DNA of 40,588 nt from Promethearchaeota archaeon (GTDB lineage Archaea; Asgardarchaeota; Lokiarchaeia; Sigyniarchaeales; SOKP01): the NCBI GenBank assembly GCA_004375715.1, contig SOKP01000139.1, positions 1-40,588 on the forward strand. The letters run 5' to 3'. A program made the position numbers and the translations under genes. The notes under the pieces are model-generated. The model did not search any database and was not told the DNA's origin. It saw nothing but the letters and a program-made list of their open reading frames with translations. Numbering within the stretch: position 1 is the stretch's first letter; each line of letters opens with the position of its first letter. This document shows positions 19,531 to 27,207 of the stretch, in pieces.

Positions 19531-20439
19531 ATGAAAAGAAATCCTTATGAACTTCAAAGGTCAGTACAATCTTTAGCTGCTTCAGGACAACTTGATCGTG
19601 CCATTGACCTACTTGAAAAAACCGTCGAGAACGATTCAAGTTATATGGAAGCGTGGATGTTACTAGGCTCTATTTTTAGATCAATTGGAAAATTAGATAT
19701 GGCAATCGAAGTTTGCAAGAAATCTTTAGAGCATATTCCTAATAATTCGACAATTTGGGTAAATCTTGGTCATTTATATATAGAAAATAACCAGCATGAT
19801 CAAGCTATGGAACCACTTAAAAAAGCGTTATCAATTGATTCAAGAAATCCTAGTGCGTGGTATTCGCTTGGTATGGCATCTATGGCGAAAGAGGAATATA
19901 GCCAAGCAATTAATGCATTTCAGAAAACTATTAAACTTGATCCTACCCGATTTAATGCATGGCTTAATTTAGCATCTTCACTGGATGATATGAAAAAATA
20001 TAAAGAGGCAATTAAAACCTATAAAAATGCCCTAGAACTTCAACCATCCTCATTTAATGCATGGATTGGACTAGGAATGGTTTATGTGAATAATGGTGAT
20101 ATCAGTAAAGCAATTGAAGCTTATCAGAAGGGCTTAAAAATTGATCCTAATGTAGCATCAGCATGGTTTCATCTTGGGACAACTCTTTCTAAAGCTAATA
20201 AATTAGATAAAGCGATCGATGCTATAAAGACCGGATTAGGTATTGATTCGACTATCGCTCAAGCATGGTTTGATCTCAAGGATGTATATGAGAAAAAGGG
20301 AGATAAAGAGGGTGAGATCTGGGCTCTCAAAAAAGCGATAGCAACAGGTAAGATTGATATTGAGTTCACAAATTCAACTGATCCTGAAGAAATTATGAAA
20401 ATGATTGATAAGTGGAATGAAAAAAACAAAAATAAATAA
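19531..20439 (+). CDS. Tetratricopeptide repeat protein
   Basis: Multiple ~34-aa TPRs (e.g. AWYSLGMASMAKEEYSQAINAFQKTIKLDP). Confidence 0.93.
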   Translation: MKRNPYELQRSVQSLAASGQLDRAIDLLEKTVENDSSYMEAWMLLGSIFRSIGKLDMAIEVCKKSLEHIPNNSTIWVNLGHLYIENNQHDQAMEPLKKALSIDSRNPSAWYSLGMASMAKEEYSQAINAFQKTIKLDPTRFNAWLNLASSLDDMKKYKEAIKTYKNALELQPSSFNAWIGLGMVYVNNGDISKAIEAYQKGLKIDPNVASAWFHLGTTLSKANKLDKAIDAIKTGLGIDSTIAQAWFDLKDVYEKKGDKEGEIWALKKAIATGKIDIEFTNSTDPEEIMKMIDKWNEKNKNK

Positions 20440-20510
20440 AATTATTATAAACGAGTAAAGCTCTTCTGAAATATTTTTTGAAGTCGTCATATTAGAGGAG
20501 TAGGGTCTCC

Positions 20511-20571
20511 TAACTCCCAGAATTTTTGGGAATAGGAAATTTATACTAGTTTTTCCGAACTTTTAAAACAC
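20511..20571 (-). repeat. 61-bp inverted repeat, right copy (upstream of cobT)
   Basis: Exact reverse complement of 19195-19255; similarity extends beyond both ends. Confidence 0.97.
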
Positions 20572-20655
20572 TCCCTACACTATATTCTCCATAATCTATA
20601 ACTGCAAAGAATTGATAATATGATAATAAAAAACTGAAAGAGAAGAAATAAAAAT

Positions 20656-21747
20656 ATGACAGATATTATTGAAGTAAACAATATTAAAAAAACTCAAGAG
20701 GTTCTTCCAATTTTAGCTGGAAAAAAACCTTTTTTCCTGTGTGTAATTGCAAATACTGAAACTGCTAAAACACCCGGAATTTCGGCTGCGGGTGCAAATC
20801 CAGAAATTACTGATTATACACCAGCAGCAGATATGGAATATCTTTATTTTGAAAAGTGTAAATCTATTGAAGGTGTACCAATTACTCCAGATGGCATTCC
20901 AACACCTGCTTTAATCACCAGAGCAGCATTAGAACTAACATCAATTCCAATGGTACCAGCTATAGGTGGTCTAAATATTTATCCTCAAACCCCTTACATC
21001 GAATTTGGTGGAAAACCCGGAAGTGATATTTCCTTAGGTAATGCTGTTAAGAATGTCCAAGAAGTGTTTCAATTGGCCCAGAGGTTTGGAACTGAAATTG
21101 CAAAGATTTTTGATTATATAGTATTAGGCGAAAGTGTTGCAGGGGGAACTACTACCGCATTAGGAGTATTAACAGCTATGGGAATAAAAGCTGACAATAA
21201 AATAAGTAGCAGTCTGCCAATAAATCCAGTGGATTTAAAGAAGCAAATCGTTGGAAAAGGATTGAAAGCATGTAGATCAAAACCGGGGGATTTTAAAAAC
21301 GATCCATTGAAAGCAATTGAACAATTAGGAGATCCAATGCAACCTGTTTTATCTGGAATCGCAATTGGAGCAGCTAAACACATTCCAGTCATGCTTGCGG
21401 GAGGCACTCAAATGGCAGCAATTTGCGGAATAATACATGCACTGAATCCCAATGTAATGAATAATATAATGATTGGCACAACCAAATGGATTATTAATGA
21501 TAAATCATCTGATTTGAAGGGAATTATTAATCAAATTAATCCAGAAATACCAATATTGGCAGCAAATCTTGATTTTAGCCAATCTAAATATGATGGTCTC
21601 AAAGCATACGAAAAAGGAATTGTTAAAGAAGGAGTTGGTGCGGGAGGTATAACCATTGCCTCAATATTAGCAAGTAATGGAGATATCTCTATTGAGAAAA
21701 TTCATCAAAAAATTGAAAGTAATTACTCAAAACTAATAAATAAATGA
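20656..21747 (+). CDS. cobT: Nicotinate-nucleotide-dimethylbenzimidazole phosphoribosyltransferase, archaeal CobT type
   Basis: FFLCVIANTETAKTPGISAAGANPEITDYTPAADMEYL, GESVAGGTTTALGVL, VMLAGGTQMAAI. Confidence 0.9.
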   Translation: MTDIIEVNNIKKTQEVLPILAGKKPFFLCVIANTETAKTPGISAAGANPEITDYTPAADMEYLYFEKCKSIEGVPITPDGIPTPALITRAALELTSIPMVPAIGGLNIYPQTPYIEFGGKPGSDISLGNAVKNVQEVFQLAQRFGTEIAKIFDYIVLGESVAGGTTTALGVLTAMGIKADNKISSSLPINPVDLKKQIVGKGLKACRSKPGDFKNDPLKAIEQLGDPMQPVLSGIAIGAAKHIPVMLAGGTQMAAICGIIHALNPNVMNNIMIGTTKWIINDKSSDLKGIINQINPEIPILAANLDFSQSKYDGLKAYEKGIVKEGVGAGGITIASILASNGDISIEKIHQKIESNYSKLINK

Positions 21748-22427
21748 AATTTGAATATTATTTATTTGATTTAGATAACTGTATTTTGCTTTTTAATGAA
21801 CCAGAAATCTATTTTAGTCGGCTTTTTGCTTTAACAATGGAATTCTTTACAAATATTATTCCAAATCATGAAGAATTAAAAATGGTGTTAACTTCTTCAA
21901 ATATTAATCAATTAATTGAACAATATTGGAAAATTGAAAATGTAGATGAGTTTTGGCATCATTACCAGAATTTAGATATCCAAGAAAGAGAAAAATTAAT
22001 AGATAAAGGAAAAATTTCCTTGGATTCTACTGCTATTATGGTTATCAAAAAATTGAAGAAGGCCAATAAGAAAATTGGATTGGTGACTAACTCTCCTCGC
22101 TATATCGTGGATATATTAACGCAGAAATTCAATTTCAGTGCCATCTTTGATGAAATTTTTAGTATTGACTATGAAAATAATCCCACATTCGCAAAACCAT
22201 CTCCTGAAGGAATAAATTACATTTTAAGTAGATTTAAATTTAATAAGAGGGATTGTATGGCTATAATGATTGGAGATTCGGAGGTAGACATTAGAGCTGC
22301 AAAAAAGGCTAATATATTTGCCTGCTTAATAATCAAGGAGGTTATCACAAAAAATTTAGATTTTACATCTTGGGAAGAAAAACCTGACTATATTATCCAT
22401 AATTTTACTGAACTACTAGCATTATAA
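21744..22427 (+). CDS. HAD-superfamily phosphatase, start overlaps cobT stop
   Basis: YYLFDLDNCI, LVTNSPR, MIGDSEVDIRAAKKANI. Confidence 0.88.
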   Translation: MKFEYYLFDLDNCILLFNEPEIYFSRLFALTMEFFTNIIPNHEELKMVLTSSNINQLIEQYWKIENVDEFWHHYQNLDIQEREKLIDKGKISLDSTAIMVIKKLKKANKKIGLVTNSPRYIVDILTQKFNFSAIFDEIFSIDYENNPTFAKPSPEGINYILSRFKFNKRDCMAIMIGDSEVDIRAAKKANIFACLIIKEVITKNLDFTSWEEKPDYIIHNFTELLAL

Positions 22428-22736
22428 GAAAAAATATTCTATATAAAATATTATTACATTAAATTTAAAAAAAAAAAAAAATCTAAGATATTAAAACACT
22501 TACGATTTCTTTAAAATAGTTGAAAACTTTAATATCTTCTTTTAAATAAGGTTTACTCTAGATTTTTCTTAAGGTAATTAGTCATTTAGGAACGCTGAAA
22601 TATATTCCACTTAATAGGAAATGTTTTAGTTTTTGTATTCCTACTGCCTGGATTAATTCAGGTGATTATAAAATTAATAAATTAATCCTAACAAAAACCA
22701 AGCTAAAAATTAAGTTAATAGATAAATCTAAAGTTA

Positions 22737-23219
22737 TTATTCTGCTTCTGATATGAGCGAAACTTTGCCACCAGCGGATTCAATTTTCTCGATCGCTCGT
22801 TTAGAAGCTTTATCAACAGTGATATTGATTTTATTATTGATTTCACCGCGACCCAAGATTTTTTGAACATTAAGGTCTTTCATATTAATCGAATACGTCG
22901 TTCCTGTTTTCGTCGCAATGTTTTTCTGAGTTAAATCTTCAATTTTTAAATCAAGGTCTTTAATATTTAGGGTGTTTACATGGTAAATCCGCCTAATATC
23001 TTGCGGTCTCTTAAACCCTTTCTTACCAAAGTCCCAATCAGGATCGGGAAATCCCAATTCTTTTTGCTTTAGATAATAGGATTTTTTACTTTTCTTCCAT
23101 CCTGTTGTTTTTCCTTTTCCAGCCCTTTGACCCGCTTTTCGGTGTTGACCAACTCTACCATAGCCTACAGTTCGAGTTCCTCTCATTTTTCGTATTCTTT
23201 TAGGAAATTTTCTCGTCAT
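22737..23219 (-). CDS. rpl15: Ribosomal protein L15
   Basis: KMRGTRTVGYGRVGQHRKAGQRAGKGKTTGWKKSKKSYY. Confidence 0.96.
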   Translation of the reverse strand: MTRKFPKRIRKMRGTRTVGYGRVGQHRKAGQRAGKGKTTGWKKSKKSYYLKQKELGFPDPDWDFGKKGFKRPQDIRRIYHVNTLNIKDLDLKIEDLTQKNIATKTGTTYSINMKDLNVQKILGRGEINNKINITVDKASKRAIEKIESAGGKVSLISEAE

Positions 23220-23236
23220 TTTATTTAACCCTCTTA

Positions 23237-23773
23237 TTACATCATTTTGTGAAGTATTACATTTATAAACTGATCTACATAGCCCAGAGTTCCGCCTTCG
23301 TGGTAATGTCTTTTAATTGTTCCGCGGTGTCCTTTTCTTGGGGGATGTAACCGAAAAACTGGTTTTATTTTATACACATCTTTTACTCGATATTTAATTT
23401 CCCCAGATATAAGCGCTTTTGAAAATCCTTTCAAATCTTTGTACTTAGTTAGATGTTTAATATGTTCATCCGTGAGTGGTTTATTTCCTTCAACTTTTCC
23501 TCTGGTTCTTAATAAGCGTAAGAGCGTTTTTTCGTCAATTTCGCCATAGGCAATATAATCTTTGCACTTATTAAGCATGCCTAAGTAACTTTTTTCGCCC
23601 CATATAAGGACTCCATGGTTTACCTTGTGCATTCTTAGCATTTTTAAAGAATCTAATATTGTGCGTTTCATTCCTGGTGCGCCCCTTATACGAATTGCAA
23701 AGTGCAACGCAGGGGGTTTCGGAGTTTTAGTTTTTGATTTTTTTCTTACAATTACATTATTTTCAGCCATCAT
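23237..23773 (-). CDS. rpl30: Ribosomal protein L30
   Basis: FAIRIRGAPGMKRTILDSLKMLRMHKVNHGVL; archaeal L30 layout. Confidence 0.95.
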   Translation of the reverse strand: MMAENNVIVRKKSKTKTPKPPALHFAIRIRGAPGMKRTILDSLKMLRMHKVNHGVLIWGEKSYLGMLNKCKDYIAYGEIDEKTLLRLLRTRGKVEGNKPLTDEHIKHLTKYKDLKGFSKALISGEIKYRVKDVYKIKPVFRLHPPRKGHRGTIKRHYHEGGTLGYVDQFINVILHKMM

Positions 23774-23789
23774 TTACACCACTCATCAG

Positions 23790-24440
23790 TTATAAATTGA
23801 AATTAAATTTATGAGCATTCTTAAGAGCATTAAAGGTAGCTTTTACTAGGTTTTCGCTAGTTCGCGTATCTCCGAAGGATTTGCTCCATATATCTTCTAT
23901 CCCAGCCAACTTTAACACTTGTTTTACCTTATCAGCACAAACTAATCCAACTCCTTGCGGAGCAGGAATCAAGTATATTTTGACAGAACCGCACTTTCCA
24001 TCTACTTTAAAAGGTACGCTGTGAGTATGGCCGCAACCACATTCTTTACTACCGCACCCTCTAATAACAGGAACCACGGCAAGCTTCGCCCTGTCAATTG
24101 CTTTTCTAATTGCTGGTCCTACTTCTCTTGATTTAGCTGAACCAACACCGATAAACCCATCAGCTCCAACGATAACGACCGCTTTAAATCTAGATCGTTG
24201 ACCGCTAGCTGTCATCTGTTGAACCATATTTATTGTAATAACGCTTTCTTGGAGTTGAGGAAGAAGAACATTAATTATTTCTTTTTCTTTTACAACAAGA
24301 TTGTTCCCAAATATTTTATCCAAAGTGATTAATCCACTTTGTACAAGTTCTCCAAGTTTGGTCTTAGGAATCCAACCTTCATTAATAGGTCTCGGACTTC
24401 TTGGTTTTCTCTGATTTCTCTGATTTCTCCGTTGACTCAT
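23790..24440 (-). CDS. rps5: Ribosomal protein S5
   Basis: GWIPKTKLGELVQSG, VVIVGADGFIGVGSAKSREVGPAIRKAI. Confidence 0.96.
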   Translation of the reverse strand: MSQRRNQRNQRKPRSPRPINEGWIPKTKLGELVQSGLITLDKIFGNNLVVKEKEIINVLLPQLQESVITINMVQQMTASGQRSRFKAVVIVGADGFIGVGSAKSREVGPAIRKAIDRAKLAVVPVIRGCGSKECGCGHTHSVPFKVDGKCGSVKIYLIPAPQGVGLVCADKVKQVLKLAGIEDIWSKSFGDTRTSENLVKATFNALKNAHKFNFNL

Positions 24441-24452
24441 TTAATTCACCTT

Positions 24453-25046
24453 TTAAACACTTTCTTCAATTTGTTTTAATGTATTGGAAATATCTTTACT
24501 GATTTTTAATGGATTTACATTATTTTTTTTTATATACCCTGAGAAAACTTGTTCGTATTTTTCGGGGTCCTCGGTTTTTAGAAGATTTGCATATCTCTCA
24601 ATGTGAGAGCCATTGACAGTTTCTTCTATATTTTCAGGAAAGAAAGCCTCTTTATGAGGGATCTCTAAACCAGAAGTTACGATTCCTTTAAATGCTGCCA
24701 ACACGCGATTTTTGTGATAAAATATTCCCAAATCAAGGATTGCTTCTTGAACATTTTGCTTTTTTGCTCTAATTCCTGCTAGAAATCCTGTTAAGTATGC
24801 TGCGGGAATGTTTCCAGTATTTGCATTCCATCCAAATTTGGTTGTTAATTCTTTAGAATGCGCAGAAACTATGATTTTATCTCCTCCTAGCTTTGATTGA
24901 ACAATTTGTACTGTGATATGATTATTTGAAGCCCTAATTACTGCTCTTAATTTTTTAGATTTTAATAATTTTAATCTTTTGTGGTAATTCGTTTTTCCTT
25001 CTGCTCTCCTTCTGAATGGTCTTCGATATCTTGGTCCTTTTGCCAT
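24453..25046 (-). CDS. rpl18: Ribosomal protein L18
   Basis: MAKGPRYRRPFRRRAEGKTNYHKRLKLLKS. Confidence 0.96.
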   Translation of the reverse strand: MAKGPRYRRPFRRRAEGKTNYHKRLKLLKSKKLRAVIRASNNHITVQIVQSKLGGDKIIVSAHSKELTTKFGWNANTGNIPAAYLTGFLAGIRAKKQNVQEAILDLGIFYHKNRVLAAFKGIVTSGLEIPHKEAFFPENIEETVNGSHIERYANLLKTEDPEKYEQVFSGYIKKNNVNPLKISKDISNTLKQIEESV

Positions 25047-25049
25047 AAT

Positions 25050-25505
25050 TTATCTACCTCTTCTAATTAAGTCTTTTTCTTTGATGTAACGGTTCATTTG
25101 CGCAACGCTAGTAAACATTCCGCCTTTAGCGTTTTTATATAACTTTCTATAAGTTGCGGTAGTAATCAATTTTCGATCTCTTAATTTTTTAAGCTCCCGT
25201 CTCTGAGGGCGAATTCGATTCATCCACTTTTTTTTCTTTGGAGTTCGTGCCCCTTTTTTTCCTTTTCGTTTTCCTATGCCTCTAGCCCTACCTTTTTTCT
25301 TGCGTTCATGAAGTAAGTTCTTTCTATATTTTGAATTGCCTTTTTTATATTTTTTTATAATAATGCCTTCTTTTACCAAATTGCGGATGTCTTCTCGAGT
25401 GATTGCCATTTTTATTTCATCTATTAAGTATGGATCGAAATAAACCCGGTTCTCACCACATTTCAAAATTTCCGCTGCCATTCTTTTTTGGGCTTTTAAA
25501 CTCAT
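25050..25505 (-). CDS. rpl19e: Ribosomal protein L19e
   Basis: LKAQKRMAAEILKCGENRVYFDP, GKRKGKKGARTPKKKKWMNRIRPQRREL. Confidence 0.96.
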   Translation of the reverse strand: MSLKAQKRMAAEILKCGENRVYFDPYLIDEIKMAITREDIRNLVKEGIIIKKYKKGNSKYRKNLLHERKKKGRARGIGKRKGKKGARTPKKKKWMNRIRPQRRELKKLRDRKLITTATYRKLYKNAKGGMFTSVAQMNRYIKEKDLIRRGR

Positions 25506-25543
25506 TTTTTATCACATGAAATTATATAATTATGAGAATTTTG

Positions 25544-26014
25544 TTAGTCCTCGTCTTCAAGTAAATCATCATCATCATCATCCAGTTCTTCAATAGAAGA
25601 TTTAAGTGCTGCTTCTAGACTATCTATCTCTCCTTGCGATATTCCAATATTAAGGACTTTAAATCCTCTATTTTTAGCATAATCTATTAGGTGTATTCTT
25701 TTTTTAATGCCTAATGTAGTAGAAATTTTAATTGCGTGTTTTTTATTATTTAAGGTTTTCAAATCATCAATAGTTTCGACTCTTACCTCTTCATATCCTG
25801 ATGGATGTAATCCACGTATCTTTTTAGGACCTCTATACCCTGGTGAAGGTGATTTGACTCCTGATTTAGATTTTATTCTAGTTCGTGAATCAATTCCTCT
25901 TGCTTTTCGCCAAGAATCTTTCACTCTTACATATCTCCAAGATTCTACTCTTCTAAAGGAGGGGCGCTTCTTATTTATTTTTTTCCTAAGTTCTATTAGT
26001 CTTTTCTGTTCCAT
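25544..26014 (-). CDS. rpl32e: Ribosomal protein L32e
   Basis: KRPSFRRVESWRYVRVKDSWRKARGIDSRTRIK. Confidence 0.95.
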   Translation of the reverse strand: MEQKRLIELRKKINKKRPSFRRVESWRYVRVKDSWRKARGIDSRTRIKSKSGVKSPSPGYRGPKKIRGLHPSGYEEVRVETIDDLKTLNNKKHAIKISTTLGIKKRIHLIDYAKNRGFKVLNIGISQGEIDSLEAALKSSIEELDDDDDDLLEDED

Positions 26015-26029
26015 ATCTCTTACCTCTTT

Positions 26030-26608
26030 TTATTTTATCTCCCAGGTAACTTCGTCTCCGCTTTGAATTTTATAGAGGTATACACCATCTTGAAACACTC
26101 TTGGGTCTTTCTTTCTTATTCTGCAAGCTTTTTTTATGTTCGCAGCAGTTTGACCTAATGTTTCTTTATCGGGTCCAGTTAATATTACATCCTCGCCGTC
26201 AATTTTAACATCTACATTTTTCAGATATTTAGTAACCCTTGGAGCTCTCTCCCCAAGGAAGTTAACGACGTGAATTTCCATTTTATCAGGTATTACTTCC
26301 ACTGTGCATGGAAAATGACTATAACATACTTTACAAATATACTTATAGTTTACTTGAACGCCATTTATTAAATTTTTAATTAGATTGATAATAGTTTTTA
26401 CCAAAGCAAGGGTTCCACTTTTTGGGAAGTTAGTGGTAAATGTCATAAGATTTCCTTCAATTATAACCTTTATACCTCTTATATGCGAAAAGTTTTTTGT
26501 TATCTTTCCGTTAGGTCCACTTACAGTAATATGATGGTTTCCGTCAAGGGTAACAGTAACTCCCTCCGGAATTTCCAGTTCTTCTTTAAAAAATGCTACT
26601 TTTACCAT
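26030..26608 (-). CDS. rpl6: Ribosomal protein L6
   Basis: LEIPEGVTVTLDGNHHITVSGPNGKI; IGEERAPR-type LGERAPRVTKYL. Confidence 0.96.
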   Translation of the reverse strand: MVKVAFFKEELEIPEGVTVTLDGNHHITVSGPNGKITKNFSHIRGIKVIIEGNLMTFTTNFPKSGTLALVKTIINLIKNLINGVQVNYKYICKVCYSHFPCTVEVIPDKMEIHVVNFLGERAPRVTKYLKNVDVKIDGEDVILTGPDKETLGQTAANIKKACRIRKKDPRVFQDGVYLYKIQSGDEVTWEIK

Positions 26609-26637
26609 TTATCTTTACCTTTTTTTTTTTAACTGTG

Positions 26638-27050
26638 TTAATAGACATAACAAAGCGTCATACCGCCGATATGTTTTTCTTCGGCTTCTTTCATGGTCAT
26701 AATACCTTGATTTGTAGTTAACACGATTATTCCTAAACCAGGTGCTGGTAGTAACTTCCTTTCAAGTGATTCGAACTGCGAGACATTGTGATTAAGTCTC
26801 ATTAAACCAGCACAATGATTAATTTTACCTAACAACGCGACTTTGAATTTACCTTGCCTGCCATCGTCATACCTTTCAAATTTGCGTCTAATAGGTTTTT
26901 CTATTAGATTTCGCCTATATAAGCGTGTTGCTGAAAGATACGAAGAACCATTTGGTTTAATTTAGATGCAGGACTAATTGTTACTTCCTTCTTCTTCGCT
27001 TTTTCTGAATTTTTAAGATGATTACACATATCGGCTAATGTATTAGTCAT
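26638..27050 (-). CDS. rps8: Ribosomal protein S8, reading frame broken by an apparent -1 indel near 26903-26910
   Basis: MTNTLADMCNHLKNSEKAKKKEVTISPASKLNQMVLRIFQQHAYIGEI*|..IEKPIRRKFERYDDGRQGKFKVALLGKINHCAGLMRLNHNVSQFESLERKLLPAPGLGIIVLTTNQGIMTMKEAEEKHIGGMTLCYVY*. Confidence 0.92.
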
Positions 27051-27207
27051 TTTCAATCCGTACTTTTATTTTTTAAAATTATCTAAGCTTAAATTGTAAA
27101 ACAATAAATGTCTCATAATTAATTAATTTTTTCAATTTGAGTCTTGGAGTCTATGAAAGATTACTTAATTGAGATATTTCGTTTCAATTAGAGTTACTAT
27201 ATTATTA

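Noticed and set aside
19195-20571. Classical cobalamin riboswitch upstream of btuF/cobT
   Set aside because: No recognisable B12-box (GCCACTG-like) or the large multi-stem aptamer in the shared element; only a generic shared leader/promoter is supported.
25707-26066. 119-aa plus-strand ORF
   Set aside because: Antisense to L32e.
26903-26910. Programmed frameshift in rps8
   Set aside because: No convincing slippery heptamer or downstream structure seen; several other single-base deletions in the window (8565, ~9551, A10 in L15 fragment) favour sequencing/assembly error. Kept only as a finding to verify.
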